NCBI GenBank assembly: GCA_026645935.1
Contig: JAPKMP010000032.1
Location: 1 to 33,350 of the forward strand
Source: Candidatus Villigracilaceae bacterium
Lineage (GTDB): Bacteria; Chloroflexota; Anaerolineae; Anaerolineales; Villigracilaceae
Length of the DNA stretch: 33,350 nucleotides
Direction of reading: 5' to 3'
The notes below the pieces were generated by a model. It did no database searches. It saw nothing but the letters and a program-made list of their open reading frames with translations, and had not been told where the DNA came from. Position numbers and translations under genes: made by a program. This document shows positions 25,243-33,254 of this stretch, one piece after another (the first letter of the stretch is position 1; each line of letters starts with the position of its first letter).

Positions 25243-25270
25243 GTCCCGCCGGATCGAGCCTGTCGAGATC
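25243..25270 (+). repeat. Degenerate copy of the CTTCGACA-type repeat
   Basis: CGAGCCTGTCGAGATC is close to the reverse complement of the CTTCGACAGGCTCAGG type of short repeat, and to the copy at 17396-17415. It lies in the 220-base gap between the SnoaL-like gene and the AT-richer gene, where I see nothing else. Confidence 0.4.
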
Positions 25271-25365
25271 ACACGCAGGCTTGTGCCACGAAGTGGTATA
25301 TCCGGTGAAGAGCACACGGGACAAGCCGCAAACCGTTAGCGGTCAGGCACAGGATACAAAATGTA

Positions 25366-26133
25366 ATGGATGATGTTGTAGTTCTCGAATGGACCTTTTC
25401 CCCTCCCGACTATTTCGAGGAGACGATTCCTATTGAGCGTGAAAGCTATACAATGATCATTGGCGCTGGAAAGATAGAAGCTCGTATTGACCCAAAGGTA
25501 TATGATGAAGAACACAAAATGCGAGATAAACTTCACGACATTTTGAATGACCGATTTTTAGGTGTGCAATTGCTTACTCGTAAATCCTACGAACTGTCAA
25601 AGTCATCAATGCACAGATTGCACCCGAACGGGCGCAAATCCGTTACCGTATTTGTTGATACGGCTGTAATTAAGATGTCCGCTGGAAATATTGACCTCCT
25701 GGTTAAGGACAAAAACGGAAATATCATTGACGACTCGCGCCGCGACCGTATCGAAAAGAAAAAAGTACTTGCCGAATTGGTAGAGAAGTACAGGCAACAG
25801 GATAAATTCGTAGAGTCGATGCTGAACTTTTACCAAAAAGCGATCCGCGACCCAAGTAATGAATTAATACATCTCTATGATATTTGGGAAGCACTAAAAG
25901 CACGGTTTGGCGGTCAAGCCGCTGCACTAATTGCTCTAGGAATTAATGATTTAGACCGAAGAACTCTTGGAAAGCTTGCTAATGACGAACCACTTCGTCA
26001 GGGCAGACATCGGGGCAAGAAGATCACTGACCTAAGAGATGCTACAGAAGCAGAGCTTGATGATGCTCGCCAAATTGCAAGGAGTATGATTGAGGCTTAT
26101 CTATACTACTTAGAAAACCAGAATACATCATAG
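25366..26133 (+). CDS. Uncharacterised protein, AT-richer, possible HEPN-like C-terminus
   Basis: A 255-residue soluble protein. The first ~145 residues are charged and mixed alpha/beta (EWTFSPPDYFEET, VFVDTAVIKMS). The C-terminal ~95 residues (from LIHLYDIWEALKARFG through LGKLANDEPLRQGRHRGKK to ARQIARSMIEAYLYYLE) look like a helical domain of the HEPN-like kind seen in uncharacterised and defence-associated proteins. The strict Rx4-6H RNase motif is not clear, and only RQGRH is seen. The coding sequence is visibly richer in A and T than its neighbours, a sign of recent acquisition. The ribosome-binding site is weak (AGGATA). Function is unknown. Confidence 0.7.
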   Translation: MDDVVVLEWTFSPPDYFEETIPIERESYTMIIGAGKIEARIDPKVYDEEHKMRDKLHDILNDRFLGVQLLTRKSYELSKSSMHRLHPNGRKSVTVFVDTAVIKMSAGNIDLLVKDKNGNIIDDSRRDRIEKKKVLAELVEKYRQQDKFVESMLNFYQKAIRDPSNELIHLYDIWEALKARFGGQAAALIALGINDLDRRTLGKLANDEPLRQGRHRGKKITDLRDATEAELDDARQIARSMIEAYLYYLENQNTS

Positions 26134-26280
26134 GATAAGACCGCTACCAATTAACAGCAGTGTCAAGGAGCGGGGAGACAAAAGAGGAGAATTGGTCCTG
26201 CAAGAAAAAAACACCCACCCTGCCCTCTTCTCTCAGGATGGGGCTGTCATGGCGAGCGGGAAAACGCCTGTCTTTATATG

Positions 26281-26298
26281 AAAACCTCCGAGGTCTGA
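26281..26298. repeat. Short palindrome AAAACCTCCGAGGTCTGA
   Basis: CCTCCGAGG is an almost symmetrical core with flanks resembling the AGACC...GGTTT repeat at 12849-12863. It lies directly beside the end of the truncated methyltransferase remnant. Confidence 0.4.
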
Positions 26299-26306
26299 CT
26301 TTCTCT

Positions 26307-26588
26307 TCACCAAACGTACGGAATCAACCGATACCTGACCTTCTTCTTATACTCCACATACCCCGGCAAATCCTTCTCCAGCGTCTTCTCCTCGTCCAAA
26401 ATGCGGAAGACGATCACGGGGATGATCGCCAACGCGGGGATGACCGCCCACCACGAGCCGAGCACGATCGGCGAAACGATATACAAGATGGTCATGCCGA
26501 CGTACATGGGATGTCGGACGACGCCGTACATGCCGGTATTCACCCTTTTTGTCCGCTTGAAACTTCCATGACGCTCGGCATAAAATTA
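26307..26588 (-). pseudogene. Truncated isoprenylcysteine-methyltransferase-like protein
   Basis: Only the C-terminal ~90 residues remain: SFKRTKRVNTGMYGVVRHPM, a membrane helix, then RILDEEKTLEKDLPGYVEYK and KKVRYRLIPYVW. This is the catalytic end of ICMT/PEMT-type membrane methyltransferases, which normally have 180-220 residues with more helices before it. In the same frame a TAA precedes GSFKR by a few codons and no upstream part is found. A GTG at 26543 has only a weak ribosome-binding site. It is most likely a decayed fragment, though a short product is possible. Confidence 0.65.
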
Positions 26589-26678
26589 TCTATCTATATG
26601 GGCGGAAGACAAGGTTTGGGAGCAAAAATTGGCTCTGACATAAATCCATTATAAGACTAACACTTGGAAATATTATTA

Positions 26679-28193
26679 CTATTTAGACATGGGAAACCGG
26701 TCTTTATATAGTCCAACAATGACAATGCCAGTTCCCACTACTCCCCATACGATCGCAAAGGCACCGCTAACGACCGCCACCCAGCCAACATCGGGTTGGA
26801 AAAGAATAACAGTGGAAATGTTAGCCTCGAATGCAGAAGGCAAAGTCACAAGAAGCACATAGGCAATGGTGATGTTCCAAATTAACGGCAAGGCGATATA
26901 ACGTGTGGCTTGCATCCGCGTTGGTAGTTGTGTACTCCTCCGCCAGAAACGGATGCGGCGAAGCATAATCAGGACGGCGAACGTATGCAATAACGGGATC
27001 GACATCACAAGCGCATAAATGATCCGCATCTGAACGAACTCAGTCCTCGATATGGTTGGCTGACCGAGCAGGATTCGCAATACATTCCCTGGAATGCTTG
27101 ACTCTCGAACCCCTAACAAAGGGCTAAAAGTGTTCATGACCATCGCGACTGCGATGTTTTTCTGGGGTACGAGGAACATATCTGTTGTATACCCCGGTAC
27201 TTGCCCGTTGTGTCTAACCACCTCTACATCTTGAAAGTGTTGTACTTCCCAGCCCATCGCGTAATAATCAGCTGAGCCGGGCATCGCAACATCAGGGTGA
27301 TGGAGTTTGGTTATCCCTTCTGGCGATAGCACAGATACGCCCTGATAGTTCCCTTCATTCAACTGCGCAATCAGATAATGCCCGAAATCCTCAGCGCTCA
27401 GAATGAGTTGGCCCGCCGGGAGGGAACCACGCGCGAAGGGCAGATTTGGTGAAGCGATGGGTATCCCAAACCACTTCTGGTAGCCGACTGCAAGCCCAGC
27501 CTGTTGAGCTTCGGTTTTTGATGCGAAGCTGTTCTGCATGTCAAGGGGTTGGAAGATATGTTCCTGGATATATGTCTCATAAGATTGACCAGTGACCGCT
27601 TGAATGATCATGCCCAAGGTAACATAGTTTGCATTGGAATATTCATAACGCTCGCCCGGTATTGCAATCAGTTCAATTTCCGCCAATGTCCGCACATTGT
27701 TTTCAATCGCGGAATCGCTCAGGTCTGTATTTGACAGTTGCTCCTGCCCAATGGACCGGGGAATTCCACTCGTCATGTTTAATAGCTGACGTAATGTGAA
27801 AACTTCGGAGGCTTTGACATCTGCGACTCGAAACCACGGCAGGTAGGTTTGAACCGGCGCATCCAACTTGATTTTGCCGGCTTCGACCAACTGCATGATG
27901 GCGAGTGCGGTAATGGATTTGCCTGTGGAACCAGTAAAGAACGGCGTCTGTGGTGTGACTTGGCGTCCGTCCGCATCGGCTACCCCGAATCCTTTCAGAT
28001 GAACGATCTGATCGCCTTGAACAATGACAAGCGCCGCGCCGGGGATGTTGAGCTCTTCCATCATTGTGCTGATGTAAGCGTCAACTTCTTCAAAGTTTAT
28101 AAGTTCGGTCTTTGCGAAGGACTGACCGACACCAAGACCATAGGAGATGAATACCAAAATCGTCAAGCCGATAAAGATCATTTTGCGAATCAT
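26679..28193 (-). CDS. Serine hydrolase, beta-lactamase/penicillin-binding class C family
   Basis: A 504-residue exported protein. Residues 1-28 are a signal peptide ending near FAK. The serine hydrolase motifs are all present: STGK at 89-92 (nucleophile Ser89 and Lys92), YSN at 185-187 and HNG at 328-330. The last ~120 residues contain about three membrane helices, a known extra domain in Chloroflexota and Firmicutes relatives. Activity on D-amino-acid peptides, esters or lactams is possible, but the substrate is unknown. It starts five bases after the alpha/beta hydrolase stop, in the same operon. Confidence 0.9.
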   Translation of the reverse strand: MIRKMIFIGLTILVFISYGLGVGQSFAKTELINFEEVDAYISTMMEELNIPGAALVIVQGDQIVHLKGFGVADADGRQVTPQTPFFTGSTGKSITALAIMQLVEAGKIKLDAPVQTYLPWFRVADVKASEVFTLRQLLNMTSGIPRSIGQEQLSNTDLSDSAIENNVRTLAEIELIAIPGERYEYSNANYVTLGMIIQAVTGQSYETYIQEHIFQPLDMQNSFASKTEAQQAGLAVGYQKWFGIPIASPNLPFARGSLPAGQLILSAEDFGHYLIAQLNEGNYQGVSVLSPEGITKLHHPDVAMPGSADYYAMGWEVQHFQDVEVVRHNGQVPGYTTDMFLVPQKNIAVAMVMNTFSPLLGVRESSIPGNVLRILLGQPTISRTEFVQMRIIYALVMSIPLLHTFAVLIMLRRIRFWRRSTQLPTRMQATRYIALPLIWNITIAYVLLVTLPSAFEANISTVILFQPDVGWVAVVSGAFAIVWGVVGTGIVIVGLYKDRFPMSK

Positions 28194-28198
28194 TACGG

Positions 28199-29152
28199 CT
28201 ACCTCGTTCCCATATCACGCACCTGCTCGACCATCTGGAGGATGGCTGCAATTGCAGACTTTGGCTTTTCAAAATGAATATTGTGATCGCTCTCTGCAAA
28301 TAGGTGCTGACTATTGGATGATAACTGAAGCAGTTCAGTTTGCCACTCCTGCCAGTTCTGTATGGGATTCAGCCTGGCGGTCAATATGATCAACGGTAGG
28401 TCACGAAAGGTCTTCACGGCAGAGGCTTCTGCTCCGGAGGCTGGCATACCTTGCGATTCATTAGTAAAGTTTTGTGCGCTTTGCGGTCGCACCATTCGGG
28501 CAAAGTAGGCGTCCTCTTCAGATAGAACAGTGGGCATAATTCCCAGTGGCTGCGCGAGCAAACGCAAGATTCCGAGACGCGCCAACACGGCTGGCAGGGA
28601 AAATGGCTGCGACTGTTTATCGGTCTGAGACTGTTCCCCGCCTTGCGATTGAGAAAATTGTCTTGGGCTCATCGAGTCGATCAATACAACTCCGGCAACT
28701 TCTGGAGCATATTCATTGACAAATACACGCACACCAAGTCCGCCAAGCGAATGCCCGACCATGACATACGGTCCCGGGACTTCGGCGTTTTGCAACAAAG
28801 TATGCAGTTCCTTTGCGAATTGAACCGCATCGCGTGGAAGTGGACCCGCTTCGCTCCACCCCCAGCCTGCCCGGTCATAAGTGCAGACTCGCGTCGCCTT
28901 TGCCACTCCTCGTTGAACAAAGTCCCACCCGGTTGACCAATCACCCAATCCTGCCTCGATCACTACAGTAGGACCACCAGTGCCGATGCAGTTGATATGC
29001 AGGTGATGACCGCCAACGTCCACCAATTGACCGGGCGGTGGATATGCTTTTGCATCGGCGGCTTCCGCCATGGACTCGAATATGGCTCCCGCCAACGCCA
29101 ATCCTAAAATCGAAACAACAATTCGACCCAGCCAGAGTAGGCTTGTTTTCAT
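28199..29152 (-). CDS. Alpha/beta hydrolase, secreted or membrane anchored
   Basis: A 317-residue hydrolase with an N-terminal signal or anchor (LLWLGRIVVSILGLALAGAI). The nucleophile elbow is GHSLGG with Ser135. The oxyanion region is near EAGLGDWSTGWD, the acid is in VVLIDSMSP, and the His is in SDHNIHFEKP near the end. The family is broad (esterase, lipase or epoxide-hydrolase-like). The ATG has AAAGGA upstream. It probably shares a transcript with the beta-lactamase-fold protein that follows it. Confidence 0.9.
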   Translation of the reverse strand: MKTSLLWLGRIVVSILGLALAGAIFESMAEAADAKAYPPPGQLVDVGGHHLHINCIGTGGPTVVIEAGLGDWSTGWDFVQRGVAKATRVCTYDRAGWGWSEAGPLPRDAVQFAKELHTLLQNAEVPGPYVMVGHSLGGLGVRVFVNEYAPEVAGVVLIDSMSPRQFSQSQGGEQSQTDKQSQPFSLPAVLARLGILRLLAQPLGIMPTVLSEEDAYFARMVRPQSAQNFTNESQGMPASGAEASAVKTFRDLPLIILTARLNPIQNWQEWQTELLQLSSNSQHLFAESDHNIHFEKPKSAIAAILQMVEQVRDMGTR

Positions 29153-29249
29153 CTCTTTTTTCCTTTTTTAGTTGATAATGTTTTCACAGTCTCTTCTCTA
29201 TCAGGTAGTTTCCATCACTGTCAGGGCATAGCTGACCTTATTGAACGGC

Positions 29250-29630
29250 TCAATTTTCAATCAACCATCTTTTTGCCTGATCAAAATCAGTAAACGTTTT
29301 TTCGATTTGTCCACGGTTGACCATGACATTTTCATGAAAAACATAGTCGTCCAGATCGTTCGTTACGACATTCGCTCGTTTGCAGAGCGATACGTTTACG
29401 CCAAAAGATGTGAAGATGTTCTTTATACGGTCAGGTAATTGATAAATCTGCAGAATCGATAGTTTTTGCGACACCTCGCGAAAATCATTCAAGATCAAAA
29501 GGCACTCTTTCTCTTTGGCTATCTTCGCAATCTTGGCTAATAATTCATCGACTTCGCCTAAAGTCATATCCCCAATCAATTTTGTTTCAATAATGCGTAG
29601 TTCTGGGTTATAAATAACTGTATGAGGCAT
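29250..29630 (-). CDS. STAS/SpoIIAA-like small protein
   Basis: A 126-residue protein whose pattern resembles SpoIIAA-like (STAS-type) proteins: strand-helix order with IIETKLIGDMTLGEVDELL, LLILNDFREVSQKLS and the closing FTDFDQAKRWLIE. No phosphorylatable Ser/Thr is evident at the usual place, so it may be a sensor or binding module rather than an anti-anti-sigma factor. Its ribosome-binding site is AGGAAG. The assignment is by overall pattern only. Confidence 0.6.
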   Translation of the reverse strand: MPHTVIYNPELRIIETKLIGDMTLGEVDELLAKIAKIAKEKECLLILNDFREVSQKLSILQIYQLPDRIKNIFTSFGVNVSLCKRANVVTNDLDDYVFHENVMVNRGQIEKTFTDFDQAKRWLIEN

Positions 29631-29671
29631 GGTTCACTTCCATTAATTCAAATCATTGCCTATGCATGCAA

Positions 29672-30379
29672 TCAAACACCAATGATCACATTATTCGATT
29701 TCTTGACTTCCTTTAAACAGCAACATGCGCTTCCATTGGATCTTTTGGGCGGCCAGCACGAATTGGCATCTGCTTTGTCGGGATGTTTTGCAACCAAATC
29801 TCCACATGTCCAGCAGGGAGCCAGGACTGTTTCAATAAGGGGAACCTGTAACAGGTCCGCGCCTAGGCGGGCTCGTTCGGTTGTATCGGAGTAAGGAGCA
29901 AGTCCTACTTTCCCATCCAGTGTGTAAGAGAGTTGCCCCACAAATTCAAAGCCTGCCTTGCTCATACCCGCGCCGGAAGGAAGATTTTCCGGCGCGTGGA
30001 TGATCCAAAACCGTTTGGCGTTTTGGATTTCCTGTTCAAGGATGGATTGCAGCAAACGCGGATACAGTCCGCGACCCTGCCAATCTGGAAGGGTTGCGAA
30101 ATCCCAGAGATAGCGGTCATGGGGTGGAATTTCAACATGGATATCGAGTTCACCGATGGATATCTTACTCGTAGCGAGCCAGCCATACGCTACCGGTTGA
30201 TCATCCATTCGCGCAACATAGGGATGATGTCCATCATTTAGTCGATTAATGACTTCTACCTGAGAGATGTGATTGATCTCGGCAAGCTCATCCCAGTCGA
30301 AAGTGGGACCCGCTGTAAATCCGGGTAACGATGCGATCGGGGTCAGGGAATCTTCAGTCCAAAAAGTGGCGAATGACAT
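29672..30379 (-). CDS. GNAT acetyltransferase with Cys-rich tail
   Basis: A 235-residue protein. The central part has the GNAT acetyl-CoA motif in FATLPDWQGRGLYPRLLQSI (about 92-111), preceded by a beta sheet. The last ~50 residues carry CWTC, then a Cys near SCWPP and ACCC, six or more Cys in a short tail that could bind metal. The acceptor is unknown. The ATG is preceded by GAGGA. The neighbours suggest a stress- or metabolite-related operon, which is an inference. Confidence 0.8.
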   Translation of the reverse strand: MSFATFWTEDSLTPIASLPGFTAGPTFDWDELAEINHISQVEVINRLNDGHHPYVARMDDQPVAYGWLATSKISIGELDIHVEIPPHDRYLWDFATLPDWQGRGLYPRLLQSILEQEIQNAKRFWIIHAPENLPSGAGMSKAGFEFVGQLSYTLDGKVGLAPYSDTTERARLGADLLQVPLIETVLAPCWTCGDLVAKHPDKADANSCWPPKRSNGSACCCLKEVKKSNNVIIGV

Positions 30380-30400
30380 TTTGTTTTCCTCGTAGGAGTG

Positions 30401-31105
30401 TTACTCGACAGATTCTGAAACGAATGCAGCGGAATTGAATCCCTTGATGATCAGCCAAACCCCGATGGACATCTCCCACAATCCGCCTGGAAGTGTGTGG
30501 AGCAGTTGCAGATTGAAGCCCAGGATTTCCAACATCGATCCGCCCAAAAAGCTCACATATCCAAGGAAGCCCCAGATGACGAAAAACTGCGGAAACAATT
30601 TTGCCCGATAGAAACCGTAGCAAAGCGTTAAACCTGCCATACCTAAAGCGACCATGCCAATCTGGTAGGTATAAGCCTGTGACTGTGCGAACAGAGTACT
30701 CAAGGATTGAAGATAGGAAACCTCGGATGCGCTGGCTTTCAGGAACTCGACACCCAAAGGAATTTGGAGCAAAATGAACAACGCCGAGATGGCGATAATG
30801 GCGGCTTCGACGAGTCTGGCGCTGAGGTAGCCGAGTGCGATACGCTCGTTGTATTGCTTCAAAATCGGGAACATCATCACCCCGTGAGCGGCATCGCCAG
30901 CAGCGGCGCTCACCCAGAGCAACGCACCGATTGCGATCATCATGCTCCTGGCAGAAACTGTCTCAATCTGACCCGGTGTACCGAGCGCCGATCCCGCAAT
31001 GCCCACAACGAATCCCAAAATGTATAGCGCGCCCACTACTTTGGCTGTCGTTCTGTATGTGTTGACTTTTGTAGCCATATTATTTTCTCTTTTGATTGAA
31101 TTCAT
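30401..31105 (-). CDS. DUF4386 family membrane protein
   Basis: A 234-residue protein with about six membrane helices. The DUF4386 features are visible: VVGALYILGFVVGIAGSAL, ALLWVSAAAGDAAHGVMMFP, ALGMAGLTLCYGFYRAKLFP and FFVIWGFLGY. The function of the family is unknown. The ATG at 31105 is chosen because AAGGAG lies seven bases upstream. An ATG at 31078 (MATKV) has a weaker site. Confidence 0.88.
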   Translation of the reverse strand: MNSIKRENNMATKVNTYRTTAKVVGALYILGFVVGIAGSALGTPGQIETVSARSMMIAIGALLWVSAAAGDAAHGVMMFPILKQYNERIALGYLSARLVEAAIIAISALFILLQIPLGVEFLKASASEVSYLQSLSTLFAQSQAYTYQIGMVALGMAGLTLCYGFYRAKLFPQFFVIWGFLGYVSFLGGSMLEILGFNLQLLHTLPGGLWEMSIGVWLIIKGFNSAAFVSESVE

Positions 31106-31137
31106 TTTTTATCTCCTTATTGGCTGTAGTCAGATTT

Positions 31138-32136
31138 CTAAATTTCGGTATTATGGTCTATCGTAATGACGACATTTCCCTTTTTGTGTCCTGTTTCGAC
31201 ATAGCGATGAGCTTCTGCAATTTGCTCCAACGCATAGCTTCGATCAATCACTGCCTTTAATTGTCCTGCCTCAATAAGGTCTTTGAGGAAAATTAAATCT
31301 TCAGTCTTTTGGCTTGCTGCTCCAATAATTACTTTTTTACCGCTTCGCATTGATGTCCACGGTCCTTGAAGGGTATGTGACAGTCCCGGGTTCGCCAAAA
31401 GGTAGCGTCCATTGTGCTTTAGCGACCCTATGCTGCCTGAAAATGAACTCTTGCCTGGCACGTCAAAAATAACATCATAGGTCTCCCAGTTCCTGGTGAA
31501 AGGTCCCTGGGTGTGATCAATGACATGGTCTGCGCCAATCGAACGCAACATTTCCAACTTGCTTGTGCTGTCCACGCCGGTTACTTCAGCCCCAAAGTAC
31601 TTTGCAAGCTGTACCGCAAAAGTGCCAATGCTTCCACCCGCGCCAATGATCAAGATCCTTTCACCGCCTTGGATATTTGCTTTTCTAATAAAATGCAAGG
31701 CTTCCAGCCCGCCCGTGGGAACTGCGGCGGCTTCCTCGTAGGTCGTTTTTGTTGGTTTGGTTGCCAGAACTCCCGTTGCAGATTCTTCGGGGAGACAAAT
31801 GTACTCGGCATACGCTCCAAAACCCAAACCTGTGGTCCCAAAAACCTGGTCACCTGTTTTGAAGCGTTTTACATCTTTGCCGATTGCTTCAATTTCTCCC
31901 GCGAACTCCTGTCCTAATATCGTTATTCGTTTTGGTTTTCTGAGACCCACATACATTCGCATGGGAAGACGTATGAGAATTGGCATCTTGAGGTTTCGAG
32001 CTTCGCAGTCTCCTGCAGTTACCGTAGTGGCATGGATTTTTATCAGTACTTCATTGGCTTTCGGAGTTGGTTCGGCTATCTCCTTGAGCTGAAGAACATC
32101 CGGCGATCCATAGTTCATCCAAACAATAGCTTTCAT
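31138..32136 (-). CDS. Zinc-independent MDR quinone-oxidoreductase-like dehydrogenase
   Basis: A 332-residue medium-chain reductase with a GroES-like N-terminal domain and a Rossmann motif [17 protein letters not shown]. The Cys ligands of zinc alcohol dehydrogenases are missing, so it belongs to the quinone oxidoreductase / reductase group using NADPH. Its start lies two bases beyond the stop of the paralogous gene upstream, suggesting a tandem duplication and cotranslation. The closest visible relative in the window is the 303-residue copy. The substrate is unknown. Confidence 0.9.
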   Translation of the reverse strand: MKAIVWMNYGSPDVLQLKEIAEPTPKANEVLIKIHATTVTAGDCEARNLKMPILIRLPMRMYVGLRKPKRITILGQEFAGEIEAIGKDVKRFKTGDQVFGTTGLGFGAYAEYICLPEESATGVLATKPTKTTYEEAAAVPTGGLEALHFIRKANIQGGERILIIGAGGSIGTFAVQLAKYFGAEVTGVDSTSKLEMLRSIGADHVIDHTQGPFTRNWETYDVIFDVPGKSSFSGSIGSLKHNGRYLLANPGLSHTLQGPWTSMRSGKKVIIGAASQKTEDLIFLKDLIEAGQLKAVIDRSYALEQIAEAHRYVETGHKKGNVVITIDHNTEI

Positions 32137-32138
32137 AA

Positions 32139-33050
32139 TCAGATGCCTTCCCTCACATTGATAACAACATTTCCCTTTTTATGTCCTGCTTCAACATAGC
32201 GATGAGCCTCGGCGGTTTGTTCCAGAGGATAGCATCGATCGATGATGGGTCTAATTTTTCCCGCCTCGATCAGCTCTTTGAGAAAAATTAGATCTTCGGA
32301 CTTTTCGCTGGTTGAAGATCGAACGGAAAGATAGACTCCCTTCTCCTTCAGCGCACCTTTACTGCGGGAGAACGAGGTCTTGCGGACCGCGTCAAAAATA
32401 ACATCATAGCGCAGACCGCTTGTGGTGAAATCCTCTTTGGTGTAATCAATGACATGATCGGCTCCCAAAGACTTCACCAATTCCACATTCGCGGTACTGC
32501 ATACCCCCGTGACCTCTGCACCAAAGGTTTTGGCAATCTGCACTGCAAACGTGCCTACGCTTCCGGAAGCACCGTAGATCAAAACCTTGTGCTGTCTCTG
32601 GATATTGCCTTTTCGAAGAATATACAATGCTGTCATCCCCCCGACTGGGACCGCAGCGGCTTCCTCGTACGTCATATTAGGTGGCATTGTTGCCAGCACA
32701 CCTGCATCCCACTTTTCAGGCAGGCAGACATATTCAGCATTGGATCCCACACTCAACCCGGTAGTGGTTCCAAAGACCCGATCACCTATCTTAAATCGCA
32801 TAACCTTTTTGCCTATTGCTTCGATTTCGCCGGCCAACTCATGCCCAGGAATTCTCTTCCTTTTCATGCCAGACAGTTGCAGAGGGAGGAAAAACAGGGG
32901 ATGGAGTTTGCGAAGTATCACATCTCCAATTGTTACGGTGGCAGCATGTACTCTTATCAGTACTTCATTGTCCCTGGGCATAGGTTTCTTGACGTCTTGG
33001 AACTGCAAAACGTTCGGAGGGCCGGATTTTGTGCATACGATCGCTTTCAT
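32139..33050 (-). CDS. Paralogous MDR dehydrogenase, shorter by ~24-29 residues
   Basis: A 303-residue protein closely related to the next gene (same start MKAIV, same [15 protein letters not shown] and [17 protein letters not shown] end). Compared with it, a ~24-residue stretch is missing after the GVYLSV strand (the relative has [20 protein letters not shown] and more there). The removed part is in the nucleotide-binding domain just after the sheet edge, so activity or dimer contacts may be altered. The reading frame is otherwise intact. It is led by an inverted repeat that may be an operator. Confidence 0.88.
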   Translation of the reverse strand: MKAIVCTKSGPPNVLQFQDVKKPMPRDNEVLIRVHAATVTIGDVILRKLHPLFFLPLQLSGMKRKRIPGHELAGEIEAIGKKVMRFKIGDRVFGTTTGLSVGSNAEYVCLPEKWDAGVLATMPPNMTYEEAAAVPVGGMTALYILRKGNIQRQHKVLIYGASGSVGTFAVQIAKTFGAEVTGVCSTANVELVKSLGADHVIDYTKEDFTTSGLRYDVIFDAVRKTSFSRSKGALKEKGVYLSVRSSTSEKSEDLIFLKELIEAGKIRPIIDRCYPLEQTAEAHRYVEAGHKKGNVVINVREGI

Positions 33051-33081
33051 GAGGATTCTTTCTTCGTAGCCATAGGGGGAT

Positions 33082-33116
33082 AAGTACCTCCTGGAATATC
33101 ATGCCATGAGGTACTT
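33082..33116. promoter_or_regulatory. Inverted repeat AAGTACCTC / GAGGTACTT
   Basis: Perfect 9-bp arms (33082-33090 and 33108-33116) with 17 bases between them lie ~30-65 bases before the dehydrogenase start. A third GTACT half-site follows near 33126-33130. It could be an operator for a redox-responsive repressor, or a terminator for the upstream fragment, since on the plus strand the right arm is followed by TCCTTTTG. No regulator gene is visible. Confidence 0.45.
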
Positions 33117-33128
33117 TCCTTTTGTGTA

Positions 33129-33227
33129 CTACCCTAAGGGTCGGTCCAACCGAACCAGTGCTTCCTGCACTGCCGCTTTGCCAACAACGTTGGAGACAGT
33201 TGTCACCAGACAGATCTTGCCGTTCAT
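33129..33227 (-). pseudogene. N-terminal remnant of a short-chain dehydrogenase
   Basis: A frame of 32 codons begins MNGKICLVTTVSNVVGKAAV and stops with TAG. It resembles the start of SDR enzymes (MNGKxxLVTGATSGIGKA), but the glycine-rich coenzyme loop is degraded. The rest of the gene is absent. It sits between the third dehydrogenase (off the edge) and the intact one. Confidence 0.45.
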
Positions 33228-33254
33228 ATTTTCTTTCGGGATCTCATTCCAGAT

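Noticed and set aside
25331-25349. AACCGTTAGCGG resembling an integron attC core
   Set aside because: The GTTRRRY consensus is not met, no partner core is at the right distance, and no integrase is present.
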